DNA from: Roseburia sp. 831b
GTDB taxonomy: Bacteria > Bacillota > Clostridia > Lachnospirales > Lachnospiraceae
NCBI RefSeq assembly: GCF_001940165.2
Contig: NZ_CP135163.1
Span: 62,001-126,000 of the forward strand
Direction of reading: 5' to 3'
DNA length: 64,000 bases
How positions within the stretch are numbered: position 1 is the stretch's first letter; the number at the start of each line of letters is the position of its first letter. The position numbers and the translations under genes were made by a program. The notes under the pieces were generated by a model that saw only the letters and a list, made by a program, of their open reading frames with translations, was not told where the DNA came from and made no database searches. Shown piece by piece: positions 17,451 through 27,049 of the stretch.

Positions 17451-18536
17451 CTACTCTTCCTCTGTATCTTCGGATTCCTCTAAATAATCACCGGAAAAGG
17501 TTACTCCATCGCTCTCAGATACTCCTGTATCGCTCTGAATTTTCTTACTGAGTTCCTGAATCGTTTCAGATACCTCATAATCTGTATCACCAAACAAATA
17601 AGAATGTAGTTGTATGACGTTGCTCTCCAATGTAGTCGGTACAACCACCTGACCTTTTTTGCCCAAGGTCATCGGATAATGGGAAAATGGGAATCCAGAC
17701 GAATCTGCAAGCTGATACTGCGCAATTCCTGCCGCAAGCTCTAAAATATCGGCGGAAGAATAACTTGTACTGATGTCGTCCATCACCGCATCTACAATCT
17801 TATTAATTGTAAAAATATCGGATTTCTTCGCTTTTTCAAACATCAATGAAAGCACGGTTCTTTGTCTTTGTGCACGCTTAAAGTCATCTCCTACGGTATT
17901 GCGCACCCTGCAATATGCCGTTGCCTGAATCCCATCTAAAGTGCGGGTTCCACCCGATACATAACTAGATTTTTTGCCGGTTACCTTCATCAGCTCGTCA
18001 ATGTATACCTTCATGTTCTCGGCTTCCTGGTTGGTAAGCTCAATTTCAATGCCGCCTAACAAGTCTACCACTTCCGATAATGCATTAAAATCGACTGCAA
18101 CATAATCCTTGATATTCAAATCAAGGTTCTGGTTCATCATCGCAATCGCATACTCAGGTCCGCCCTTTGCGTAAGCTGCATTACACTTTTGGAAGGAGTT
18201 ATCATAAACATTCAGATAAGAATCCCGGTATAACGAAACAAGCTTCACTTCTTTGGTGTCATTATTGATGCTTACAATCATGATACTGTCACTGTTTCCA
18301 GACTTGTAGCTTCCATTCGAGCGGTTATCCAGACCAAACAGCGCAATGTTTGTATATCCGTCTAAAATATCCTGTGTCTCTTCATCCAATTCATTAATCG
18401 ACAATTCCTCTTCCGCAATCTCTCCGGTGTGTTCCATCTTATTCAGTTTCTGTTCTACAAACAACGCAGGAACTGCAATGATAATCACCACAATTGCAAG
18501 TACAATCCCCAGACAAACCCATTTCTTTTTCTTCAT
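17451..18536 (-). CDS. LytR-CpsA-Psr (LCP) family ligase
   Basis: A 361-residue single-pass membrane protein with its catalytic domain outside. Residues 1-25 form the anchor (KKKKWVCLGIVLAIVVIIIA). The LCP domain shows IALFGLDNR, SDSIMIVSIN, LVSLYRDSYL, GGPEYAIAMMNQNLDL and CRVRNTVGDDFKRAQRQRTV, including the Arg/Asp residues that bind the pyrophosphate-lipid. These enzymes attach teichoic acids or capsule polymers to peptidoglycan. The tail is acidic. The frame extends upstream to 18653, but MKKKKWVC at 18536 is the natural start and avoids overlapping the kinase gene. Confidence 0.93.
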   Translation of the reverse strand: MKKKKWVCLGIVLAIVVIIIAVPALFVEQKLNKMEHTGEIAEEELSINELDEETQDILDGYTNIALFGLDNRSNGSYKSGNSDSIMIVSINNDTKEVKLVSLYRDSYLNVYDNSFQKCNAAYAKGGPEYAIAMMNQNLDLNIKDYVAVDFNALSEVVDLLGGIEIELTNQEAENMKVYIDELMKVTGKKSSYVSGGTRTLDGIQATAYCRVRNTVGDDFKRAQRQRTVLSLMFEKAKKSDIFTINKIVDAVMDDISTSYSSADILELAAGIAQYQLADSSGFPFSHYPMTLGKKGQVVVPTTLESNVIQLHSYLFGDTDYEVSETIQELSKKIQSDTGVSESDGVTFSGDYLEESEDTEEE

Positions 18537-18561
18537 ATCAGGCCCCTTTCTCTGCGATACC

Positions 18562-21435
18562 CTATCCGGCATGATTTTTTTTGATATCGCGCGTATAAAA
18601 TTGAATCTGTTCGTAAATCTTCCTTGGTTCAATCGGCTTTGCAAGATGTGCATTCATTCCTGCCTCCAAGGATTTTTTGACATCCTCCTCATAGGCATTC
18701 GCCGACATTGCAATAATTGGAATCTGCGTGGCATCCTCTCTGTCTAAGGCACGGATGCGCCTTGTTGCCTCCAGCCCGTCCATCTCCGGCATTCTGATAT
18801 CCATTAAGATAACATCATAAGTTCCCGGTTTTGACTGCTGGAACAATGTCACGCCCTCTTTTCCATCCTTTGCCCACGTTACAACCGCTTTTTGCTGCTC
18901 TAACAGCTTCGTTGCAATCTTGGCATTTAGCGGATGATCCTCACACAAAAGAATCTGGAATCCCGGTCTTAAAACTTCCGGCGGCTCTGTTCTCTTTGCC
19001 GCTTTTGGTGCTGGTGTAATGCTTATTTCTTCCTTTTTCTTCTTCACAAGTGGCATATTTAAGAACAACGTAATCGTTGTGCCACATCCTTTTTTACTGG
19101 AAATGGAAATCGTTCCTCCCATCATTTCAATCAGCTGTTTTGCGATTGGAAGCCCCAGTCCGGTTCCCATTGTATAATCTTCGTTTGTGTTTTCCTGCTT
19201 GAACGGTTCTAAGATATGTGGTAAAAAGTCTTTGCTGATTCCAATTCCAGTATCACGCACAATAAACTTGTTGCGTATCATTTCGTCTGTCTGTTCCACA
19301 CGCTCCATGATGAATTCAATCTTTCCACCCTGCGGTGTGAATTTTACCGCATTGTTGAGCAGATTAATAAAAATCTGTTTGACTCTTTGCTCATCAATCA
19401 TCATCTGGTACCATTCCGGTTCTTTCTTTTCAAAATGGAACTCTAAATGTTTCTCTGCAATCAACGGCTGCATCATATTGATAATCGAATCAAATACACC
19501 TTTTTCATCACATTCATGCGGATTGATGGTCAGATTTCCGCTTTCAATCTTATTGACATCCAACACATCGTTAATGAGCTGCAATAAAAATTCGCTCGAC
19601 TCCTGCAATTGTGGAATATACCCTTTTAAGGTATCCATATTCTGCTCTTTTTCCATCAGATAGGACAGTCCTAAAATCACATTCATCGGCGTTCTCATAT
19701 CGTGGCTCATTCTGGATAAAAAGGAACTTTGCGCCGTTTTTGCACGTTCCAGCTCAATATTTTTCTTTTTCATCCGGCTCGAATAGAAAAGTACTACCAG
19801 ACAGACTCCGATTGCCGCAATAAAAAGTGCAATCACAACAATAAAAACCTGGGGTTTCTCATAAAACAGTGTCTCAAAATCCAATGCCGGGCTGGTATTT
19901 GCTGCCCCTTGAAAAATTGCATCGATATCTTCATCTGAAATGCTTTGAATTCCTTTTCCAATAATTGATTTTAAACAGCCATCCGTTTTGTTAGACATTC
20001 CTAACCCCAACTGGTACTGCATCGACGGAATCAGAATATATTTCAAAGAAATATATTTTCCACGATTCTGGAATGCTGTCGAGGTAAAATAATTCATAAA
20101 TGTACAGTCGGCTTTTCCATCCAATACAGCCTCCAGGGCATCCTCTGCATTGTCATATTCGTCATAGGAAACGGTATCCCCATATATCTTGTATATCTGC
20201 TTCTCCAGATAGGGCTGGCCGTACACCGCAATTCTTTTGATATCAGATGAATTGTGATTCTCATTCACCACACGGTAGACATTCATCTCGTTTACCACAT
20301 CCGATAATTCTACGTTCCACTGATTCGCAAATACAAAATCGTACGGGAAATCGACAATCATATCCGTCTCCCCTGATTTGATGGCATTTAGCGCATCCGT
20401 GTAACTTGGATAAGCGACAAACCGAAACTGCAATCCGGTCGCTTCCGAAATCCTGTCGTAGATATCGACCAATGAGCCACTGCAGTTTCCTTTTTCATCA
20501 AAGGAAATCATCGGATACCAGGAACCTCCCACGGCAACCGTTATAACCGAATTTTCCTTTAAAAATTCTTTTTCCTGACTGGACAGTACAACCGTCTGTT
20601 CTTCCTGTCTGGACTGATAATGACGCTCCATCTCCTGCTGGAAATTCGGCATATCAATCTTGATTCGCGTCATCGCATCGTTTAACTCTTCTAAGACATC
20701 TTCTTCGTCCTTTGGCACCGCAAAATAGTAGTCCATCGGTGCAAACTCGGCGACAATCCGGCTTCCATCGCCATAACTGCTTGAGACAACCCTTGCATCA
20801 ATGATACCATTTTTCAATGCCTGTGTCATCTCATCCCCTGTATCAAAATAGAAAATCTGCGGATGCAGGTCATGTTCTTTACAAAAATCGTCAAAATATC
20901 CCCTGAAAATACTGGTGGAAAGAATTCCTACTTTCATATTCTGAAACGACTCATAGTCATTGTATGCATAATCAGTATTGTCCTGATCAACTAAAATACA
21001 ACCGTAGTTGGTTCCTGAGGCGTAATCGGAAAAACCAAGTGTCTGCTCCCTGTACGATGTTTTGGAAACATTGTTCATCAGGTCAAGCTCACCATTTTCA
21101 AGCATTTCCACGCCCTCTGCAAACTCCACCGGAACAAATTCATATTTCCATCCTGTGTACTGCTGAATTGCCATCAGATACTCATAACTGCATCCGCTGT
21201 AAGTCTGTGTTTTCTCATCATAATCCTGAAAGCCGGGTGCTATGTAATATCCTACACGGATTACTTTTTGTTCCTGCCCCGCTTCTGTTGCCTCCTGCGC
21301 CATTGTGGTAACCGGGTACGCAAAAAAGCTGCACAGCATCATAATCAATATGACGGTTGCAGCTTTTCTAAGCCATGCCTTTTTTCCCTGGTATGATTTA
21401 TTCTTTAATACTCTCATCGCTCTATCCTCAAACAT
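18562..21435 (-). CDS. Hybrid sensor histidine kinase with two substrate-binding domains
   Basis: A 957-residue BvgS-like kinase. A signal anchor is near residues 22-45. Two periplasmic-binding-protein type 3 domains follow (about 55-275 and 290-515; the second opens VITVAVGGSWYPM), then a TM helix near 530-553. HisKA has the phospho-acceptor in RMSHDMRTPMNV. The ATPase has NLLNNAVKFTP and VRDTGIGIS. The receiver has LCEDHPLNAKIA and the phospho-Asp in VILMDIRMPEMDG. It likely senses amino acids or other small solutes outside the cell. The final signal is unknown, as no output regulator is adjacent. The LCP gene lies 25 bp downstream. Confidence 0.93.
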   Translation of the reverse strand: MFEDRAMRVLKNKSYQGKKAWLRKAATVILIMMLCSFFAYPVTTMAQEATEAGQEQKVIRVGYYIAPGFQDYDEKTQTYSGCSYEYLMAIQQYTGWKYEFVPVEFAEGVEMLENGELDLMNNVSKTSYREQTLGFSDYASGTNYGCILVDQDNTDYAYNDYESFQNMKVGILSTSIFRGYFDDFCKEHDLHPQIFYFDTGDEMTQALKNGIIDARVVSSSYGDGSRIVAEFAPMDYYFAVPKDEEDVLEELNDAMTRIKIDMPNFQQEMERHYQSRQEEQTVVLSSQEKEFLKENSVITVAVGGSWYPMISFDEKGNCSGSLVDIYDRISEATGLQFRFVAYPSYTDALNAIKSGETDMIVDFPYDFVFANQWNVELSDVVNEMNVYRVVNENHNSSDIKRIAVYGQPYLEKQIYKIYGDTVSYDEYDNAEDALEAVLDGKADCTFMNYFTSTAFQNRGKYISLKYILIPSMQYQLGLGMSNKTDGCLKSIIGKGIQSISDEDIDAIFQGAANTSPALDFETLFYEKPQVFIVVIALFIAAIGVCLVVLFYSSRMKKKNIELERAKTAQSSFLSRMSHDMRTPMNVILGLSYLMEKEQNMDTLKGYIPQLQESSEFLLQLINDVLDVNKIESGNLTINPHECDEKGVFDSIINMMQPLIAEKHLEFHFEKKEPEWYQMMIDEQRVKQIFINLLNNAVKFTPQGGKIEFIMERVEQTDEMIRNKFIVRDTGIGISKDFLPHILEPFKQENTNEDYTMGTGLGLPIAKQLIEMMGGTISISSKKGCGTTITLFLNMPLVKKKKEEISITPAPKAAKRTEPPEVLRPGFQILLCEDHPLNAKIATKLLEQQKAVVTWAKDGKEGVTLFQQSKPGTYDVILMDIRMPEMDGLEATRRIRALDREDATQIPIIAMSANAYEEDVKKSLEAGMNAHLAKPIEPRKIYEQIQFYTRDIKKNHAG

Positions 21436-21554
21436 TCTTAAAAAGATGAAATCTGTCTTTTTTGATATTTCCTTTTATCGTACTTTATCTTACTTCATCC
21501 TTCTTCAAAATTCTAGAATATTGGCGAAAATAGGCATCTTATATACAATTTTTT

Positions 21555-22547
21555 CTAAGAATTGAAATCAATCTTGATTCCTTTTAAGTCTTCTTCGAGC
21601 ATATCGTTCTCTTCTAGAATCTTTTGAATACTTCTTTGTGCCTGGACAACGTTGCTGTTTGACTGCTCACTTTGTGTCATGTGCGTCTCTAACTTTTCTA
21701 CTTCTGCCTGACCCTTTAAAAGTTTTTCCTGCTCTTTGCGCTTTTCTTTGGCATCTTCTAGGCGCTTATCCTGTTCTTCTTTCTCTTTTTCCTTCTCCTC
21801 TGCCTTTTCTTCACTCTCCTGGACTTTATCATCCACATTCTCTTTTACCTGATTGATGAGAAGTCCTAATATTTCTTTGTTAGAGGCATCTAACAGCTGC
21901 TCTGCAGAATCGTTTGCTTTTAACATATCCTGGGATTTTAACTCATCGATTCTTGCGTCCGCTATGGAGCCTCCTAAAGAACGTGCTTCGCGCTCATTTA
22001 ACTCCGACAGCTGTTTTAATTCGATTGCTCCCGCGTTAAGCGCCAATGCTTTCTTTTGATATTCTGTACGAGGTGTGTTCTGTAATTCCTTTAACCGCTC
22101 CACCTCTTCCTTGGTAAACGGTTTGTCGCACACACCACCTTGATAATCCTGGAATTTTTCTAAAAGCTCAGTGTCCTTTTGCTCTTTTGAATCTTTATCA
22201 ATCCCATATTCCTCCATCAGCATCTCTTTTTTCTCTTCAATATCACTTAAATAGTCTTGTGCTTCAAGATTTTCCTGAATCTTGGTATCCCGCAAATTCT
22301 TCCAGTCACGAATCTGCTTGTCTCTCTTATTATCCTTTTCCCAGGCACTCTGAATCAGATTCATTGCCTGATTTCTTGCATTTTTCCGTTTCTGCTCAAT
22401 CAGATCATCCTGTCCGAGTGTAAGGCTGCCTCCGTAGATGGTATTGGTTTCTTTCTTCTCCGTTGACTCGGTCTTTGTGCTTTGGCTTTGGTTTACATAA
22501 TTCTGTGTTGTACTAGCTCCATACTCCTGAATTTTGCTCATATTCAT
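21555..22547 (-). CDS. Coiled-coil protein, function unknown
   Basis: About 330 residues, highly charged and helical, with no signal peptide or membrane helix. The N terminus is Ser/Thr/Gln-rich (SKIQEYGASTTQNYVNQSQS); the region around residues 235-280 is a Glu/Lys coiled coil (EEKAEEKEKEKEEQDKRLED). The start is one of three nearby Mets; ATG at 22547 (MNMSKIQ) is chosen because the longer start has no better ribosome site. It stands alone between the sensor kinase and hypB. I do not recognise the family. Confidence 0.72.
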   Translation of the reverse strand: MNMSKIQEYGASTTQNYVNQSQSTKTESTEKKETNTIYGGSLTLGQDDLIEQKRKNARNQAMNLIQSAWEKDNKRDKQIRDWKNLRDTKIQENLEAQDYLSDIEEKKEMLMEEYGIDKDSKEQKDTELLEKFQDYQGGVCDKPFTKEEVERLKELQNTPRTEYQKKALALNAGAIELKQLSELNEREARSLGGSIADARIDELKSQDMLKANDSAEQLLDASNKEILGLLINQVKENVDDKVQESEEKAEEKEKEKEEQDKRLEDAKEKRKEQEKLLKGQAEVEKLETHMTQSEQSNSNVVQAQRSIQKILEENDMLEEDLKGIKIDFNS

Positions 22548-22626
22548 ACCTGTACCTTTCATAACTGTGTGAAAACCTGTTTCTCACTTTTCCCCGTGTT
22601 CCTTTTCCATGAACTGCTTTTTGAAA

Positions 22627-22666
22627 AAGGGAGTTGTAATGCATCTTCTTGTCTTACAGCTCCCTT
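22627..22666 (-). terminator. Terminator after hypB
   Basis: On the minus strand AAGGGAGCTGTAA pairs with TTACAACTCCCTT (one mismatch), followed by TTT. It starts 5 bp after the hypB stop. Confidence 0.75.
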
Positions 22667-22671
22667 GTGTC

Positions 22672-23343
22672 CTATTTGTTTAATTTTGCTCTCTCATCGA
22701 GAATCCAGTTTGCAAACTGCTCCATTCCCTCTCCGGTCTTTGCGCTGATTGGCATAATCTTCGCATCTGGATTCAGTTTTAAAATGTGGCTGGATGCCTT
22801 CTCTAGATCAAAATCAAAGTATTCTAATGTATCCATTTTGTTGATTAAAATCACATCACATTTGGAAAACATGAGTGGATACTTCAATGGTTTGTCGTCC
22901 CCTTCCGGAACGGATAAAATCATCACATTCTTGTGTGCTCCGGTATCAAATTCTGCCGGGCAGACAAGGTTTCCAATGTTCTCTAAAATAAGAACATCCA
23001 AATTCTCCACACCGAACTCTTTAATTGCATTTGCCGTCATCTCCGCATCGATATGGCACAATCCGCCATTGTGAATCTGCAAGGAGCGAACGCCGGTCGC
23101 ATCTGCAACGCGCTGTGCATCAATGGTGGACTGGATATCAACGTCCATCTCTCCGATACGCACTTTATCCTTCATCATGTTAATCAGCTTTGATAACATT
23201 GTGGTCTTTCCGCTTCCCGGTGAAGACATCACATTCATGAAAAAGATTCCTTTTGCTGCAAGGTCTTTTCTTGTCTGTTCCGCCTGATCTTCATTCTTCG
23301 CATAAATATTTTCATTTAGCTTAATAATCTTTACTTCTGCCAT
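22672..23343 (-). CDS. hypB: Nickel incorporation GTPase HypB
   Basis: A 223-residue SIMIBI-class GTPase that delivers nickel to [NiFe] hydrogenase or urease together with HypA. Walker A is SSPGSGKTT. GEMDVDIQSTIDAQRV, HNGGLCHIDAEM (the metal-binding CH pair), ENIGNLVCPAEFD (conserved Cys) and INKMD are all present. The histidine-rich N-terminal stretch of some HypB proteins is absent. The frame is open to 23454, but MAEVKIIKLNE at 23343 with GGAG 6 nt upstream is the family start. No hypA or hydrogenase gene is nearby; the Ni-dependent LarB/LarE system lies 4 kb away on the same strand. Confidence 0.93.
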   Translation of the reverse strand: MAEVKIIKLNENIYAKNEDQAEQTRKDLAAKGIFFMNVMSSPGSGKTTMLSKLINMMKDKVRIGEMDVDIQSTIDAQRVADATGVRSLQIHNGGLCHIDAEMTANAIKEFGVENLDVLILENIGNLVCPAEFDTGAHKNVMILSVPEGDDKPLKYPLMFSKCDVILINKMDTLEYFDFDLEKASSHILKLNPDAKIMPISAKTGEGMEQFANWILDERAKLNK

Positions 23344-23370
23344 GTTATACTCCATTCTTATCCGTTTCAT

Positions 23371-23410
23371 ATTTGTGCATTGGCACAAATTTGTGTGAAA
23401 TGATTCACAC
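23371..23410 (-). promoter_or_regulatory. Two adjacent inverted repeats upstream of hypB
   Basis: ATTTGTGC-ATTG-GCACAAAT (23371-23390) and GTGTGAA-ATGA-TTCACAC (23393-23410), both with perfect arms and a 4-nt centre, lie 28-67 bp before the hypB start. They look like operators for one or two dimeric regulators, perhaps metal-responsive. The regulator is unknown. Confidence 0.55.
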
Positions 23411-23456
23411 GCTTCCCTCATGTTTATTATAAAGAACTTTCGAAAAAAAAACAACT

Positions 23457-25157
23457 TTAATTCTCCAGATACTGCTCGAATTCTTCCACCGGAACCGGAC
23501 GGTTTAACAGGTAGCCCTGATAGTAGTCACAATGCATATCGGCAAGAATCGCCGCCTGTTTTAGGTCTTCGACTCCTTCTGCAATACATTTTTTGCCAAT
23601 TTCATGACAAAGGGCAATAATATAGCGAATCAGTGCCGCACCTTCCTTTTCCTCAATCTGTAACACAAGGCTGCGGTCAATTTTTACAGTGTCAACGCCG
23701 CGCATCGTTACCATTTTAAGTGAAGAATACTCACTTCCCATATCATCCAGTGACACACCAAAGCCAAGTTCTGAAAGCGTAGAAACAATCTCTAACATCT
23801 TTCTGTTATCCTTGGTGTCTGTTGATTCTGTAATCTCAAATTCAATGCATGCACGGTCTGCCTGATACTTATCACAAATCTTTAAAATATGGTCTAAAAA
23901 GTTTGTCTCGGCTAGCGAGACACGCGACATATTAACCGATATCTTAATCTTTCGCCTTCCCTGCTCGTCCCATTTTTGCAAAAGCTTGCACACTTCTTCT
24001 AATACGAAAAAGTCAACCTTGGATATCAGCATCTCTTTTTCTAAAATCGGGACAAATTCAAACGGTGGCACTACTCTGCCATCTTTTCCAATCTTTCGAA
24101 TCAGTGCCTCTGCCCCGATTACCTCTGTGGAGTTCATAGCTGCTTTTGGCTGCAAATATACCACGAACGCTCCTTTTTCCATCTCTTCCAATAATTCTTT
24201 TAAGATTCTTGGACGGTGCTTGGACTCTAAGTTACTGCTTTCTATATAATAGCGCTGCTTTTGGATAATCATAAGCTGTTCCGTCTGATAGATTGCCTGC
24301 TTTAAGTCAAGTACTGTCGTCTCCCATTTATAGCCAACAGATGCGGTGTGATTCTCATCGACCTCACGCATGAATTCTTTTACCGTCTCCTCGAAGTCTG
24401 TCACCTCGACATTTTCACGGATGACCACAAACTCATCTCCACTGATCCGATAAATCTCTTCCTGCTTAAAATGATTCCGCAGCATCTCTGCAAAAGAAAC
24501 GATCAGGCTGTCCCCAAACAGATGACCAAATTCATCGTTTGCTGCTTTTAATCCATTGATATCTGCAAATAAAAAACCGGTCTGATATTTCATGACGAAT
24601 TTATTTTTTTCCAGATAGTTGTTGTATGAATAACGGTTGTAAAGACCGGTTAACGGGTCATATTTACTGATGATTTCCAACTCTTTTTGTTTGTCTAAAA
24701 GCTGTTTTTCATATAATACCTGGCTTGTATTATCCATAAATAAGGTAAAGTAAATCTTCGTATGTTCGTCTAAGTCCCGACAGGAACACAGCGCATTCAT
24801 CCACTTTGTATTCTCGCCGGATGTCCCTCTTAAACGAAAAACTCTCTGGGAATATCCTGTCTTTACGGCTTCCTCCACCAGTTCTTTTACAATCGGAACA
24901 TCCTCGTCGGTTGAAAAAGCGTATAGATTGGCAGAAAACGCCTTGTATAAGGTCTCTTTACTCCATTTTGCCTCATCTCTTGTCTCCACGTAATTGTGCA
25001 CCTGATTGGCAAAATCTAATAATCTGTCATTGATTGCAAGAATGTCTACCTTACCGTCCGTTATTGTATACACAAGCGTTCCTATCGGCAGGGATTCGAC
25101 AAAATCCTGATATGCAGCTACATCTAACATACTGTTCTGATTCAAATTTTCCCTCAT
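23457..25157 (-). CDS. GGDEF-EAL c-di-GMP protein
   Basis: A 566-residue soluble protein. Residues 15-150 look like a PAS-type sensor (VYTITDGKVDILAINDRLLD). The GGDEF domain follows (DPLTGLYNRYSYNNYL, active-site loop RISGDEFVVI, that is SGDEF). The EAL domain starts GAFVVYLQPKAAM with GAEALIRK, FEITEST, LDDMGSEYSS and IAEGVEDLKQA, so phosphodiesterase residues look complete. SGDEF sites can still be active in some enzymes. Net activity is probably c-di-GMP breakdown. It is the last gene of a minus-strand series beginning at larB. Confidence 0.92.
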   Translation of the reverse strand: MRENLNQNSMLDVAAYQDFVESLPIGTLVYTITDGKVDILAINDRLLDFANQVHNYVETRDEAKWSKETLYKAFSANLYAFSTDEDVPIVKELVEEAVKTGYSQRVFRLRGTSGENTKWMNALCSCRDLDEHTKIYFTLFMDNTSQVLYEKQLLDKQKELEIISKYDPLTGLYNRYSYNNYLEKNKFVMKYQTGFLFADINGLKAANDEFGHLFGDSLIVSFAEMLRNHFKQEEIYRISGDEFVVIRENVEVTDFEETVKEFMREVDENHTASVGYKWETTVLDLKQAIYQTEQLMIIQKQRYYIESSNLESKHRPRILKELLEEMEKGAFVVYLQPKAAMNSTEVIGAEALIRKIGKDGRVVPPFEFVPILEKEMLISKVDFFVLEEVCKLLQKWDEQGRRKIKISVNMSRVSLAETNFLDHILKICDKYQADRACIEFEITESTDTKDNRKMLEIVSTLSELGFGVSLDDMGSEYSSLKMVTMRGVDTVKIDRSLVLQIEEKEGAALIRYIIALCHEIGKKCIAEGVEDLKQAAILADMHCDYYQGYLLNRPVPVEEFEQYLEN

Positions 25158-25260
25158 CTGGCACCCATCTCCTAAAACATAGTCTTATGTTTATTATAAT
25201 CGGTTTGATTTTCCAAAACAACAACCCAATCTTCCAAAACAGGTGCAGATTTCTGATATT

Positions 25261-26322
25261 TTACCAGCCCATCACGGTCTGGATGTTGCGTGCGACAGCT
25301 TTTGCCACCTTCTGATGCGTACGGGCTGTCGGATGATTATCCGTCACTCTTCCGTCTTCCTCACTTTGTTCCTTTAATGGGAATACATGAATGTGCATAT
25401 CGTCGTATTTTTGCATATATTCTGTTACCGCGGCCGCTACCGATGGGTAAATGCGTTCCCCCATCACACCGACGGTGCAAAAAATCTCAGCTTTCTTATT
25501 GTGTTTTCTTATCTTTGTTAAAAATTTAACGTATTCGTTGCAAAACTCCTGCTGTCTGCCCGCATCATCCTTGCAATAGCTGTCATCATTGGTTCCTAAA
25601 TTAACCACAATGACGTCTGGACAAAACCTTGAAAAATTCCATTCCTGTTGCTCAAGCTTACAGGTGCCAAACGGATGTGCATAGGAAAATGCCACTTTTT
25701 CATAGTAGGCCGGTACAAGCTGATGGCTGCATCTTTCGTCTGTGTCAGTATAGCCCGACAACACCCCATAGCCGCTATACGAAACCATGCTGTAATCTGC
25801 GTCAAGAAGCCTTGCCGCCCGATACGCATACGCCTTCGTCACATCCTCGGTATCGGTTGCAAACACCGTGTCCGGCTCTTCTAAATCAACGCCGTATCCA
25901 CAGGTAATGGAATCTCCAATAAACTCTATTTTTCGCTTTTTATCCGGTAATGGATGAATTCCATCGACCGTATCTGCCTCAATCTCTTCGATTCCAACGG
26001 TCGACATTGCAGCCTCTGAAATCTTAACGACTTCAACGGTAACCTCTTTTACTGTCTCACTCTCCCAGACAGTAACTGCTTTCTGTTCCTCTTTCATCAT
26101 GAAATCAAACGTTTGTTCCCCGTTGACGAAAATCGCAACTCTGGCTTTTCCCTCCGTCTCGTTTCCAAACGTACTGTCATCTCCTCTGAAATGAAGAACT
26201 GCCTTTGTTCCCTGAAACGTAAACCCAATTCCGGTACCGGATAATGCACACCATAAAACGCCCCCGTTTTCCAATGTACGTCCATACATTTTTACATTTT
26301 TTTCACTAACCTTGTAATTCAT
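25261..26322 (-). CDS. CE2-type SGNH carbohydrate esterase
   Basis: About 353 residues, no signal peptide. The N-terminal half is a jelly-roll of the CE2 type (GVLWCALSGTGIGFTFQGTK); the C-terminal half is an SGNH hydrolase with the nucleophile in RKIEFIGDSITCGYG, the Asn block VNLGTNDD and the Asp/His pair in DNHPTARTHQK. CE2 enzymes remove acetyl groups from xylan, mannan or other oligosaccharides, here inside the cell. The frame opens at 26355, but ATG 26322 after GGGGAGAAAA fits better. Confidence 0.88.
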   Translation of the reverse strand: MNYKVSEKNVKMYGRTLENGGVLWCALSGTGIGFTFQGTKAVLHFRGDDSTFGNETEGKARVAIFVNGEQTFDFMMKEEQKAVTVWESETVKEVTVEVVKISEAAMSTVGIEEIEADTVDGIHPLPDKKRKIEFIGDSITCGYGVDLEEPDTVFATDTEDVTKAYAYRAARLLDADYSMVSYSGYGVLSGYTDTDERCSHQLVPAYYEKVAFSYAHPFGTCKLEQQEWNFSRFCPDVIVVNLGTNDDSYCKDDAGRQQEFCNEYVKFLTKIRKHNKKAEIFCTVGVMGERIYPSVAAAVTEYMQKYDDMHIHVFPLKEQSEEDGRVTDNHPTARTHQKVAKAVARNIQTVMGW

Positions 26323-26382
26323 TTTTTCTCCCCACGCCCATTTTTTGGCTCTCACTAAATTTTATAAAATCCCGTCTTTACC

Positions 26383-27006
26383 CTAATCTATCATAAACAA
26401 GAAAGAGAACGGCTCTTCTTTTGTCTGCAAAAACTGCATCAACAAATATCCTGCTCGAAGTGATAATTTTTCCTCACGCAAAATACGAAGCGCTTCCTTC
26501 TTATCGACAAGGCAAACCTCGATGTCCTCCGTATCTTCCTGCTCTTTCTCACAAGAATCGGTTGACACCGTCCCAAACACGGTACTGTCTAGCTCATCCG
26601 AAAAGCCCTGCGCAAGATAAAAAGGTTTTCGAAAGGCTTCTTCTCCACCCTCATAAACTTTCATTGTAAAACCGGTTTCTTCCTTCATTTCCCTGATTGC
26701 TGCCTGCGCATCCGTCTCACCTTCCTCGATGAGTCCCGCCGGAAGTTCATAGAGGTATTCGTCCATTGGATAACGATACTGGCGTATCATAACCAAGCGG
26801 TATGGCTTTTCTTCTGTCACTGCGTAGATTGCCATACCGCTTGCCTGATTCGAGTGTGTATGTAATTTAATGTCTTTTTCCCCTTCCCTGGACGAAAAAT
26901 AATAATGAAATGGCTGCCCTGACTTTGTCAGCGCATCCATTTCATAAAGGTTTAAATACGGATTTTCCGTCAATTTTCGAACTGCTGTATATTTTTTCTG
27001 ATTCAT
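26383..27006 (-). CDS. Nudix hydrolase
   Basis: A 207-residue Nudix protein. The box GLIEEGETDAQAAIREMKEETGF is complete, including the REMKEETG metal-binding helix. ADP-ribose pyrophosphatase-like features are the preceding LYELPAG and RQYRYPMDEYLYE. It probably hydrolyses an ADP-sugar or a related nucleoside diphosphate. It lies between the esterase and DMT-transporter genes on one strand, with short gaps. Confidence 0.92.
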   Translation of the reverse strand: MNQKKYTAVRKLTENPYLNLYEMDALTKSGQPFHYYFSSREGEKDIKLHTHSNQASGMAIYAVTEEKPYRLVMIRQYRYPMDEYLYELPAGLIEEGETDAQAAIREMKEETGFTMKVYEGGEEAFRKPFYLAQGFSDELDSTVFGTVSTDSCEKEQEDTEDIEVCLVDKKEALRILREEKLSLRAGYLLMQFLQTKEEPFSFLFMID

Positions 27007-27049
27007 ACATATGCTCCTTCTCTTAACTTCTTCCGCAAATCATATTCTG

